Positions 40,401 to 51,364 of a stretch of DNA of 64,000 nucleotides are shown in pieces. The first letter of the stretch is position 1. Each line of letters starts with the position of its first letter. The translations under genes and the position numbers were made by a program. The notes beneath the pieces are model-generated. The model saw only the letters and a program-made list of their open reading frames with translations, was not told the origin of the DNA and did not search any database. This DNA is from Nemertoderma westbladi (Eukaryota; Xenacoelomorpha; Nemertodermatida; Nemertodermatidae). The stretch lies in contig JAUCBJ010006329.1 in assembly GCA_032718475.1 (NCBI GenBank), positions 168,144 to 232,143 of the forward strand, written 5' to 3'.

Positions 40401-43400
40401 ATGAAGAACGATGTCGTTTTTTGTAAAAAATCTCAGGATATTTTGATAAATTATTGCTGAAAAACCCCAAGGATTTTGACATGGCTTTAATACTTCATTA
40501 TGTTCATGAAATAGCTGAGAAATTTGAGGTGAGTTGTTGTATTACATATTAACTTCGGCTCCAGCCGCTTTGGCAATACGATGAAACTATAATAAATATT
40601 CTAGAACACAACAATATTAACAGGGAGATAGGCTACTTATCTCTTCACTCTGAGAGCCTCAAAAAGGGGGTGTTCCGACGCAATCAAAATTCATCCATCT
40701 ACAGGGGAAAAACGAAGCAAAGAACAGTTGATTACTTCTATAAATGTAAGTGTTACCTGCTCCTTTGACTTTCATTTAAGATTCTTTATCTTTTGGAGTG
40801 GGTTAGAAGTCATGAATATGAAGAACGATGTCGTTTTTTGTAAAAAATCTCAGGATATTTTGATAAATTATTGCTGAAAAACCCCCAAGGATTTTGACAT
40901 GGCTTTAATACTTCATTATGTTCATGAAATAGCTGAGAAATTTGAGGTGAGTTGTTGTATTACATATTAACTTCGGCTCCAGCCGCTTTGGCAATACGAT
41001 GAAACTATAATAAATATTCTAGAACACAACAAAATTAACAGGGAGATAGGCTACTCATCTCTTCACTCTGACAGCCTCAAAAAGGGGGTGTTCCGACGCA
41101 ATCAAAATTCATCAATCTCCAGGGGAATGATGAAGCAAAGAACAGCTGATTACTTCTATAAATGTAAGTGTTACCTGTTCTTTTGACTTTCATTTAAGAT
41201 TCGCTATCTCGTGGAGTGGATTAGAAGTTATAAATATGAAAATCGATGTGGTTTTTGAAAAAAATCAGAGGATATTTTGATAAATTATTGCTGAAAAACC
41301 CCAAGCATTTTGACATGGCTTTAATACTTCATTATATTCATGAAATAGCTGAGATATTTGAGGTGAATTATTGTATCACATATTAACTTCGGCTCCAGGC
41401 GCTTTGGCAATACGATGAAACTATAATATATATTCTAGAACACAACAATATTAACAGGGAGATAGGCTACTTATCTCTTCACTCTGAGAGCCTCAAAAAG
41501 GGGGTGTTCCGATGCAATCAAAATTCTTCCATCTCCAGGGGAAAGACGAAGCAAATAACAGCTGATTACTTCTATAAATGTAAGTGTTACCAGTTCTTTT
41601 GACTTTCATTTAAGATTCTTTATCTTGTGGAGTGGGTTAGAAGTCATGAATAAGAAAATCGATTTCGTTTTTTGTAAAAAATCTGAGGATATTTTGATAA
41701 ATTATTGCTGAAAAACCCCAAGGATTTTGACATGGCTTTGATACTTCATTATTTTTCATGAAAATCTGAGATATTTGAGGTGAATTATTGCATTACATAA
41801 TAACTTTAACTGCAGCCACATTAGCAATACGATGAAACTATAATAAATATTCTAGAACACAACCATATTAACAGGGAGATAGGCTACTTATCTCTCCACT
41901 CTGAGAGCCTGAAAAAAGGGGGTGTTCCGACGCTATCAAAATTAATCCATCTCCTGGGGAAAGACGAAGCAAAGAACAGCTGATTACTTCTATAAATGAA
42001 AGTGTTACCTGCTCCTTTGACTTTCATTTAAGATTCTTTATCTTTTGGAGTGGGTTAGAAGTCATGAATATGAAAAACGATATCATTTTTTGTAAAAAAT
42101 CTGAGGATATTTTGATAAATTATTGGTGAAAAACCCCAAGGATTTTGACATGGCTTTAATACTTCATTATGTTCATTAAAAAACTGAGATATTTGAGGTG
42201 AATTATTGCATTACATAATAACTTTAACTCCAGCCACTTTAGCAATACGATGAAACTATAATAAATATTCTAGAACACAACAATATTAACATGGAGATAG
42301 GCTATTTATCTCTCCACTCAGACAGCCACAGATAGGGAGGGGTGTTTTGACACAATCAAAATTCAACCATCTCCAGGGGAAAGACGAAGCAAATAACAGC
42401 TGATTACTTCTATAAAGGAAAGTGTTACCTGTTCTTATGACTTTCGTTTAAGATTCTCTATCTCATGGAGTGGATTAGAAGTGATAAATATGAAAATCGA
42501 TGTGGTTTTTGAAAAAAATCAGAGGATATTTTGATAAATTATTGCTGAAAAACCCCAAGGATTTTGACATGGCTTTATACTCATTATATTCATGAAATAG
42601 CTGAGATATTTGAGGTGAATTATTGCGTTACATATTAACTTTGGCTCCAGCCGCTTTGGCAATACGATGAAACTATACTAAATATTCTAGAACACAACAA
42701 TATTAACATGGAGATAGGCTATTTATCTCTCCACTCAGACAGCCACAGATAGGGAGGGGTGTTTTGACACAATCAAAATTCAACCATCTCCAGGGGAAAG
42801 ACGAAGCAAATAACAGCTGATTACTTCTATAAAGGAAAGTGTTACCTGTTCTTATGACTTTCGTTTAAGATTCTCTATCTCGTGGAGTGGATTAGAAGTG
42901 ATAAATATGAAAATCGATGTGGTTTTTGAAAAAAATCAGAGGATATTTTGATAAATTATTGCTGAAAAACCCCAAGGATTTTGACATGGCTTTAATACTC
43001 ATTATATTCATGAAATAGCTGAGATATTTGAGGTGAATTATTGCATTACATATTAACTTTGGCTCCAGCCGCTTTGGCAATACGATGAAACTATAATAAA
43101 AATTCTAGACCACAACAATATTAACAGGGAGATAGGCTACTTATCTCTTCATTCTGAGAGCCTCAAAAAGGGGGTGTTCGACCAATCAAATTCATCCATC
43201 TCCTGGGGAAAGACGAAGCAAATAACAGCTGATTACTTCTATAAAGGAAAGTGTTACCTGTTCTTATGACTTTCGTTTAAGATTCTCTATCTCGTGGAGT
43301 GGATTAGAAGTGATAAATATGAAAATCGATGTGGTTTTTGAAAAAAATCAGAGGATATTTTGATAAATTATTGCTGAAAAACCCCAAGGATTTTGACATG

Positions 43401-46400
43401 GCTTTAATACTCATTATATTCATGAAATAGCTGAGATATTTGAGGTGAATTATTGCATTACATATTAACTTTGGCTCCAGCCGCTTTGGCAATACGATGA
43501 AACTATAATAAATATTCTAGAACACAACAATATTAACAGGGAGATTGGCTACTTATCTCTCCACTCTGAGAGCCTCAAAAAGGGGGTGTTCCGACGCAAT
43601 CAAATTTCATCCATCTCCAGGGGAAAGACGAAGCAAAGAATAGCTGATTTCTTCTATAAATGAAAGTGTTACCTGCTCTTTTGACTTTCATTTAAGATTC
43701 GCTATCTCATGGAGTGGGTTAGAAGTTATAAATATAAAAATTGATGTGGTTTTTTAAAAAAATCAAAGGATATTTTGATAAATTATTGCTGAAAAACCCC
43801 AAGGATTTTGACAGGGCTTTAATACTTCATTATGTTCATGAAATAGCTGAGATATTTGAGGTGAATTATTGCGTTACATATTAACTTTGGCTCCAGCCGC
43901 TTTGGCAATACGATGAAACTATACTAAATATTCTAGAACACAACAATATTAACATGGAGATAGGCTATTTATCTCTCCACTCAGACAGCCACAGATAGGG
44001 ATGGGTGTTTTGACACAATCAAAATTCAACCATCTCCAGGGGAAAGACGAAGCAAATAACAGCTGATTACTTCTATAAAGGAAAGTGTTACCTGTTCTTA
44101 TGACTTTCGTTTAAGATTCTCTATCTCGTGGAGTGGATTAGAAGTGATAAATATGAAAATCGATGTGGTTTTTGAAAAAAATTAGAGGATATTTTGATAA
44201 ATTATTGCTGAAAAACCCCAAGGATTTTGACATGGCTTTAATACTCATTATATTCATGAAATAGCTGAGATATTTGAGGTGAATTATTGCATTACATATT
44301 AACTTTGGCTCCAGCCGCTTTGGCAATACGATGAAACAATAATAAATATTCTAGAACACAACAATATTAACAGGGAGATAGGCTACTTATCTCTTCACTC
44401 TGAGAGCCTCAAAGAGGGGGTGTTCCGACGCAATCAAAATTCATCCATATCCAGGGGAAAGACGAAGCAAATAACAGCTGATTACTTCTATAAATGTAAG
44501 TGTTACCAGTTCTTTTGACTTTCATTTAAGATTCTTTATTTTGTGGAGTGGGTTAGAAGTCATGAATAAGAAAACCGATTTCGTTTTTTGTAAAAAATTT
44601 GAGGATATTTTGATAAATTATTGCTGAAAAACCCCAAGGATTTTGACATGGCTTTAATACTTCATTATGTTCATGAAAAAACTGAGATATTTGAGGTGAA
44701 TTAATGCATTACATAATAACTTTAACTCCAGCCACTTTAGCAATACGATGAAACTATAATAAATATTCTAGAACACAACAATATTAACATGGAGATAGGC
44801 TATTTATCTCTCCACTCAGACAGCCACAGATAGGGAGGGGTGTTTTGACACAATCAAAATTCAAACATCTCCAGGGGAAGACGAAGCAATTAATAGCTGA
44901 TAACTTCTATAAATGTAAGTGTTACCTGTTCTTTAGACTTTCGTTTAAGATTGTCGATCTCTTGGATTGGGTTAGAAGTCATGAATATGATAATCGATGT
45001 CGTTTTTAGTAAAAAATCAGAGGAGATTTTAATAAATTATTGCTGAAAAACACCAAGGATTTTGACAAGGATTTAATACTCATTATATTCATGAAATAGC
45101 AGAGATATTTGAGGTGAATTATTGCATTACATATTAACTTTGGCTCCAGCCGCTTTGGCAATACGATGAAACTATAATAAATATTCTAGAACACAACAAT
45201 ATTAACAGGGAGATAGGCTACTCATCTCTTCACTCTGACAGCCTCAAAAAGGGGGTGTTCCGACGCAATCAAAATTAATCCATCTCCAGGGGAAAGACGA
45301 AGCAAAGAATAGCTGATTACTTCTATAAATGTAAGTGTTACCTGTTCTTTAGACTTTCGTTTAAGATTGTCGATCTCTTGGATTGGGTTAGAAGTCATGA
45401 ATATGATAATCGATGTCGTTTTTAGTAAAAAATCAGAGGAGATTTTTATAAATTATTGCTGAAAAACACCAAGGATTTTGACAAGGATTTAATACTCATT
45501 ATATTCATGAAATAGCAGAGATATTTGAGGTGAATTATTGCATTACATATTAACTTTGGCTCCAGCCGCTTTGGCAATACGATGAAACTATAATAAATAT
45601 TCTAGAACACAACAATATTAACAGGGAGATAGGCTACTCATCTCTTCACTCTGACAGCCTCAAAAAGAGGGTGTTCCGACGCAATCAAAATTAATCCATC
45701 TCCAGGGGAAAGACGAAGCAAAGAACAGCTGATTACTTCTATAAATGTAAGTGTTACCTGTTCTTTTGACTTTCATTTAAGATTCGCTATCTCATTGAGT
45801 GGGTTAGAAGTTATAAATATAAAAATCGATGTGGTTTTTGAAAAAAATCAAAGGATATTTTGATTAATTATTGCTGAAAAACACCAAGGATTTTGACATG
45901 GCTTTAATACTTCATTATGTTCATGAAATAGCTGAGATATTTGAGGTGAATTATTGTATTACATATTAACTTCGGCTCCAGCCGCTTTGGCAATACGATG
46001 AAACTATAATAAATATTCTAGACCACAACAATATTAACAGGGAGATAGGCTACTTATCTCTTCACTCTGAGAGCCTCAAAAAGGGGGTGTTCCGACGCAA
46101 TCAAAATTCATCCATCTCCAGGGGAAAGACGAAGCAAATAACAGCTGATTACTTCTATAAATGTAAGTGTTACCTGTTCTTTTGACTTTCGATTTAAGAT
46201 TCTTTATCTTGTGGAGTGGGTTAGAAGTCATGAATATGAAAATCGATGTCGTTTTTTGTAAAAAATCGGAGGAGATTTTGATAAATTATTGCAGAAAAAC
46301 ACCAAGGATTTTGACATGGCTTTAATACTTCATTATGTTCATGAAATAGCTGAGATATTTGAGGTGAATTATTGCATTACATAATAACTTTAACTGCAGC

Positions 46401-46806
46401 CACTTTAGCAATACGATGAAACTATAATAAATATTCTAGAACACAACAATATTAACAGGGAGATAGGCTACTTATCTCTCCACTCTGAGTGCCTCAAAAA
46501 GGGGGTGTTCCGACGCTATCAAAATTTATCCATCTCCTGGGGAAAGACGAAGCAAAGAACAGCTGATTACTTCTATAAATGAAAGTGTTACCTGCTCTTT
46601 TGACTTTCATTTAAGATTCTTTATCTTTTGCAGTGGGTTAGAAGTCATGAATATGAAAAACGATGTCGTTTTTTTGTAAAAAATCTGAGGATATTTTGAT
46701 AAATTATTGCTGAAAAACCCCAAGGATTTTGACATGGCTTTAATACTTCATTATGTTCATGAAAAAACTGAGATATTTGAGGTGAATTATTGCATTACAT
46801 AATAAC
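16421..46806 (+). repeat. Satellite array, segment 2 (about 73 monomers)
   Basis: Continuation of the 414-415-bp satellite in the same orientation, with no foreign insertion in 30.4 kb. Segmental similarity is visible throughout. About 24532-26760 matches 6061-8290 (offset 18471). About 37300-39350 matches 41470-43520 (offset about 4170). About 33960-34950 matches 37300-38290 (offset about 3337). About 44400-45960 matches the region around the LINE fragment at 15060-17240. These imply repeated unequal exchange or amplification of multi-monomer blocks. No gene or RNA is seen in this stretch. Confidence 0.96.
17550..24248 (+). repeat. Higher-order satellite block, copy 2
   Basis: Paralogue of the block at 8220-14915, shifted 9,330 bp (9,333 bp after a GAT insertion near 22403). 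Only scattered base differences were noticed when comparing lines, indicating recent duplication. Confidence 0.85.
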
Positions 46807-47362
46807 TGTGACGGGATCCACAGAGGATCCCGATTTATCCGGTATTCGATTCACGCGTCGCGTCCCCGCCGTGTGTGTGTAAAAGGTAAAGAGTTATTGT
46901 TCGCTGTATAAAGTTCTCAGGTATAATAGTATAGTTGCATAAGTTCAATAGATAATGGTATAAATGAGGTAATAATATACAATGATGAAGTCTCAGATAC
47001 GGTAGGCACGACGACGGTAATTGAAGTACCGGTTCTACCCTAGCTAAACCGACCAACACAATGAGATAACTCAGATAACTGATTACTGTAAACTGGTTAT
47101 ATTGCATGGGTTGGCCTTGTTACTGTACCTAGCCGGTGCCTCCCTCCCATTGGCTAATATCCCTGTTGGCGCCCTTTGGAGTGTTTCCCTTCACTCAAGC
47201 TACTCTCTCTCGGTCAGGGGTGTGGCCCCTGACCCTTATTGTGTGTTTCTCCTTCCCATTTTATTGGGGTGGCACGAGATTGGGTAATCAACCTCGTGGC
47301 CCCCAATATTGCTTAACGGGTTACTTTATGGGTTTGTGTTAGCGGAATTGAATAAGCTAACA
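46807..47362 (-). mobile_element. Solo LTR, copy 1 (556 bp)
   Basis: A non-satellite insert begins TGTGACGGGATCC and ends AATAAGCTAACA (TG...CA), flanked by the 5-bp direct repeat ATAAC (46802-46806 and 47363-47367). Unoccupied monomers read CATTACATAATAACTTTAAC, confirming the target. There is no internal region, as expected after recombination between two LTRs. It is the reverse complement of the same LTR type as the 5' LTR at 61207 (both carry the TGTTAGCTTATTCAAT and GATCCCGTCACA ends, GGCGGGGACGCG and CCGGATAAATCGGGATCC) but clearly diverged from it. Small frames inside it are fortuitous. TG...CA ends with a 5-bp duplication fit Ty3/Gypsy or BEL-type elements. Confidence 0.9.
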
Positions 47363-48421
47363 ATAACTTTAACTCCAGCCACTTTAGCAATACGATGAAA
47401 CTATACTAAATATTCTAGAACACAACAATATTAACATGGAGATAGGCTATTTATCTCTCCACTCAGACAGCCACAGATAGGGAGGCGTGTTTTGACACAA
47501 TCAAAATTCAACCATCTCCAGGGGAAGACGAAGCAAATAACAGCTGATAACTTCTATAAATGTAAGTGTTACCTGTTTTTTGACTTTCGTTTAAGATTCT
47601 TTATCTTGTGGACTGGGATAGAAGTCATGAATATGAAAATCGATGTCGTTTTTTGTAAAAAATCGGGGGAGATTTTGATAAATTATTGCAGAAAAACACC
47701 AAGGATTTTGACATGGCTTTAATACTTCATTATGTTCATATTCTAGAACACAACAATATTAACAGGGAGATAGGCTACTTATCTCTTCACTCTGAGAACC
47801 TCAAAAACGGGGTGTTCCGACGCAATCAAATTTAATACATCTCCAGGGGAAAGACGAAGCAAAGAACAGCTGATTACTTCTATAAATGTAAGTGTTACCT
47901 GTTCTTTTGACTTTCATTTAAGATTCGCAACCTCATGGAGTGGGTTAGAAGTTATAAATATGAAGATCGATGTGGTTTTTGAAAAAAATCAAAGGATATT
48001 TTGATTAATTATTGCTGAAAAACACCAAGGATTTTGACATGGCTTTAATACTTCATTATGTTCATGAAATAGCTGAGAAATTTGAGGTGAATTGTTGCAT
48101 TATATATTAACTTCAGCTCCAGTCTCTTTGGCAATACGATGAAACTATAATAAATATTCTAGAACACAACAATATTAACAGGGAGATAGGCTACTTATCT
48201 CTTCACTCTGAGAGCCTCAAAAACGGGGTGTTCCTACGCAATCAAATTTCATCCATCTCCAGGGGAAAGACGAAGCAAATAACAGCTGATTACTTCTATA
48301 AATGTAAGTGTTACCTGTTCTTTTGACATTCATTTAAGATTCACTATCTCATGGAGTGGGTTAGATGTTATAAATATAAAAATTGATGTGGTTTTTGAAA
48401 AAAATCAAAGGATATTTTGAT
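47363..48421 (+). repeat. Satellite between solo LTR 1 and the recombinase element
   Basis: About 2.5 monomers. The first is shortened: GTTCAT at 47734-47739 joins directly to ATTCTAGAAC at 47740, skipping roughly a third of a monomer relative to the paralogous segment after solo LTR 2. The left end of the recombinase element interrupts the last monomer within TTTTGAT|TAATTATTG. Confidence 0.93.
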
Positions 48422-48451
48422 TTATTACCCACCCAGAAGTTATTTGCCCGC
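48422..48451 (+). repeat. Left terminal inverted repeat of the recombinase element
   Basis: Begins TTATTACCC and ends TTTGCCCGC; 27 of 30 positions match the reverse complement of 51330-51359. Overlapping hairpins follow at once (CCCGCTT with AAGCGGG, then AAGCGGGTT with AACCCGCTT between about 48446 and 48514), with a second GTTATTTTCCCGG word inside the latter. Confidence 0.75.
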
Positions 48452-49396
48452 TTTTTAATAGTAAGAAGCGGGTTTTCAACTCGGTTATTTTCCCGGAACC
48501 CGCTTTTCGCATGTTCAAAACAGTTGCTATGGATAAACAAGTACATTCCATAATAATACAATACAGTTTACTGTATTGTATTCACAATACAGTTAACATT
48601 GCGATTGTACTGTATGTGCTGTATGTGCTGGATGTACTGTATGTGTATGTGTATTCAGTCTTCATTTTTATTCTAGAACTAATATTTGACATTTTGCCAG
48701 AAAGATACGTAGCTAGTAATTTTGATTTTGTGTTAGCTACTACTTTTTATTAGCTAGTGAAAAGAATTATAATTTAAAAATTTAACAGTCTTTTTTCTTG
48801 TAAAAAGGGCTTTTATTGTGAGGTTTCTGATTCTAGAACAAATATTTGACCTTCTGACAGTAAGATGGTAGCTAGTACTTTTGATTTTGTGTTAACTAAG
48901 ACTCTTTATTAGCTAGTAAAAAAAATAACAAAAATAATATTTAATTTTCAACTATATATTTCTCTGGATGAAATTATGAGCTAACTACTAATGAGCTTTC
49001 TACTGTAGCTACTAGTTTTTAAACAAAATATTGGCGGATGTCAAAATACTTTTTACTATTCAGAAATGTAAATTGACAATTGTACTAAAATAAAAAACTG
49101 TCAAATAATTGGTCAAAAAGTGTGTACGCATTGCATTTTTATACTAGCTAGTTTTTAGGCTAGAGTTCGGTGCCCGTGTCAGCATTTTCATTTTATTCCA
49201 AAATGTATCTAGTTTACTAGTTTTAATGTTTGTGTAAAGTTCTCTAGAACATTTCGAAATATATATATTTTTTAATTATGTTCTAGAACATTTCGTAATA
49301 TATATGTATATATATTTTAATTATGTTCTAGAACAAATTTTTATTCGTTCTAGAATATTTTTTAAAAATTGTAAATTCTTAGATAAGGTTTACAAA
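48452..49396 (+). promoter_or_regulatory. 5' region of the recombinase gene with a TTCTAGAA palindrome cluster
   Basis: Non-coding, AT-rich. The palindrome TTCTAGAA occurs at 48671, 48831, 49281, 49327 and 49349, and TCTCTAGAAC at 49241. TTCnnGAA is the core pair of a heat-shock element, so heat-shock-factor control is possible but unproven. Two segments, about 48669-48766 and 48829-48925, are diverged direct copies that share TTCTAGAAC, ATATTTGAC, TTTTGATTTTGTGTTA and TTATTAGCTAGT. There is also a perfect 9-bp inverted repeat, CAATACAGT-TT-ACTGTATTG (48559-48578), and a TGTATG-rich tract near 48606-48650. An 80-codon frame at 48511-48753 is low-complexity and judged spurious. Confidence 0.5.
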
Positions 49397-51054
49397 ATGG
49401 ATACAAATTTCATAGACAGATTGTTCAATGAGATGGACACTTATAAGACAGAGGCGGTTGAGTACAATGACGCCATCTGTCTGGATGGTTATGACAATGG
49501 AGAATTTTTAACGCAGGCTACAATGGTTGAGGAGGACAATACCGATAGTTTCGATGGTGCTACAGACGCAATGCTGAGTCAGTTATCAATGATGGAAGAG
49601 GTTATTAGCGACAATTTCGATATTGCAACTGACGAAATGCTGAGTCAGATATCAATGGCCGAAGAAGATAATAACCTCAGTCAGGTATCAAAGGTCGAAG
49701 ATAACAATACCGACAATTTCGATGTCTCTACAGAAGTCGACATAAGACAGGTAGCAATGGAAGAGGTCTTAACAACAAAGGTCAATGATGGGACCACAGG
49801 TAAGAAGAGTCGTTTAGGATCTATCATTGCAGAGGATGAGTACTTACGTGAAAATCAAAATCCCAATACAGTCGAGTCTACGAAGCAGTCAATCTCAGCC
49901 TTCACGAAGTTCTTGCGTTTACGAAATCCACCAGTTAATAAAGATATCAAAGACCTAAATGTTAAGGAAATGGCATGTTACCTCAATGAGTTTATAATGC
50001 GGTACAATAAGAGTGAAGATGACGTTTTTGAAACAACTACTCTGAAGACTTACTATTATGGAATTATCAGACACTTTAAGGATGCTGGATTTGGAGATGT
50101 GTTAAAACAGGTAGAATTTGAGAAAACAAAAAAAATATTTGCTATGCGAATGGGTGAACTAAAGGCACAAGGTAAGGGAAATCTTGCGAATGCCAGCAGT
50201 GCCCTACCGAGGTATGATTTCAAATTAATGAAGAATAAGGGAGTTCTGGGTGTTGAAACACCAACGCAGCTACGAAACACCTTATACATGGTTCTACTTA
50301 CCCAGTTCGGGATGCGGCCAGGTTTGGAAATGAGGAACATGGAAGTCGGTGACGTCATCAAAAAGTGTTGCCCCGAGACAAAGAGAAACTTTTTAGTAAT
50401 GACAGAAAGAAGAACAAAGACACGGAATGGCCTAACCCAACCTCGACAATATAAAAATAAAGCGTGGGAATACCCGGAGGATAGGTCTGTGTGTCCAGTG
50501 TCCTTGCATGAACTCTATATTGCTAAACGATTTCCTAATGGAAAGGTAGTGTCCGAAGCACCTTATTGGGTCCGTCCTAAACCAGGCAATCCAAAGTCAG
50601 GCAAATCCCTTGGTTCTGCGACCAGCCAACAGGGAAGAACCACTTTGCAATAATATTTAAATCTATTGTCGAGACCGCCGATTTAAAGAGTGATGGACGT
50701 AAAATAACGCCTAACAGCTGCCGCAAGACTACAGCACAATCACTCGTAGACAATGATGTGCCTGTGAACTACGCACAGATGAAACTTGGCCATAAAAGCC
50801 TGTCCACGACGTCTAGTTATATCCGTCCTTCGGATGCTTCAAACCAGAAAATTAGCAACATTCTTTCCTCGGTGATGTCAGGTGGGGATAACGTACGAGC
50901 GGAGAAAGTCGCACATCACGAGGTTGATGCAGCTGCAACCAAGTCATTGAATTCAGTGCAGGTGGAAGCGAATCGGTTCAATGCACTCGACTTCAAATCG
51001 CTGTTTACCAATAACGTGATTGCAGGAGACATACACATAACTTTTACAAAATAA
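49397..51054 (+). pseudogene. Tyrosine recombinase (Crypton/DUF3504-like), single frameshift
   Basis: The frame is open from 49304, but ATG 49397 (ACAAAATGG context) is the likelier start. The N-terminus holds acidic repeats built on DxATDxMLSQxSMxEE (about nt 49500-49770). A SAM-like core-binding domain follows (VESTKQSISAFTKFLRLR). The catalytic domain shows GMRPGLEMRN (Arg at 50315-50317) and RRTKTRNG (Lys). The first frame stops at 50651, while the rest continues in the -1 frame from about 50635 to 51054: NSCRKT (box II Arg at 50722-50724, Asn where His is usual), GHKSL (His at 50791-50793) and SSYI (nucleophile Tyr at 50818-50820). A one-base loss in the GGGAAGAAC context (about 50632-50640) explains the break. 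Expected role: cutting and rejoining element and target DNA in the nucleus. Related domains occur in vertebrate KCTD1, ZMYM and QRICH1 proteins by domestication. Confidence 0.85.
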
Positions 51055-51329
51055 ACAGTAGACACCTCGTAACAACCAACAACGTATCAGAAACTCTGAA
51101 GTAAATTGTTCAACAAATTGCTAAAATTAATTATATTACACTTCGAATATTATAGGGCCTACTTAAAATAATATACAGAAACATATTCATTGCCGTTAAA
51201 CAGATAGTTATTTTAAAAATATAGATAATTATTCTTCCCCCAAAAAACCAAGCCCCTTTTTTATGACCTGCCCCACCAACAAATCCCTCTTAGATTTGTT
51301 AATTAACCATGTCGGTGTGGAGTAGTTAC
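51055..51329 (+). other. 3' non-coding region of the recombinase element
   Basis: AT-rich, with no coding signal. It includes a perfect 8-bp inverted repeat AACAAATC / GATTTGTT (51279-51286 and 51293-51300). No clear AATAAA hexamer was seen. Confidence 0.5.
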
Positions 51330-51359
51330 GCGGGAAAATAACTGCTGGTTGGGTAATAA
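51330..51359 (-). repeat. Right terminal inverted repeat of the recombinase element
   Basis: Reads GCGGGAAAATAAC, then a spacer, then GGGTAATAA; the inverted partner of 48422-48451 with three mismatches. Confidence 0.75.
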
Positions 51360-51364
51360 CTCAC

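Larger units (their letters stand above)
48422..51359 (+). mobile_element. Crypton-like tyrosine-recombinase transposon with about 30-bp terminal inverted repeats
   Basis: A 2.94-kb insert in a satellite monomer. Its left 30 bp (48422-48451) and right 30 bp (51330-51359) are inverted copies matching at 27 of 30 positions: the outer nonamer TTATTACCC, a 9-bp variable spacer, then TTATTTKCCCGC. It carries one protein gene, a tyrosine recombinase of the Crypton/DUF3504 type, broken by a frameshift. No reverse transcriptase is present, so it is not a DIRS or Ngaro element. Cryptons classically lack inverted repeats, so these ends are unusual. The site is unoccupied in paralogous monomers such as 31681-31700. 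The outermost bases relative to the flank are ambiguous because of the neighbouring palindrome. Confidence 0.75.

Noticed and set aside
4165-46806. A CRISPR-like or phage-type repeat array
   Set aside because: The repeat unit is about 415 bp with no short repeat/unique spacer alternation, and the surroundings are eukaryotic retroelements.
48511-48753. 80-codon frame with a hydrophobic VLYVLYV stretch
   Set aside because: The hydrophobic run comes from a TGTATG-type simple repeat in the transposon 5' region, with no supporting motif.
49304-49396. Upstream in-frame ATG at 49304 as the recombinase start
   Set aside because: The extra 31 residues come from the AT-rich TTCTAGAA region and have no domain character; ATG 49397 has a better context.
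50056-50361. 101-codon minus-strand frame within the recombinase gene
   Set aside because: It is antisense to the well-supported recombinase coding sequence and has no recognisable domain.
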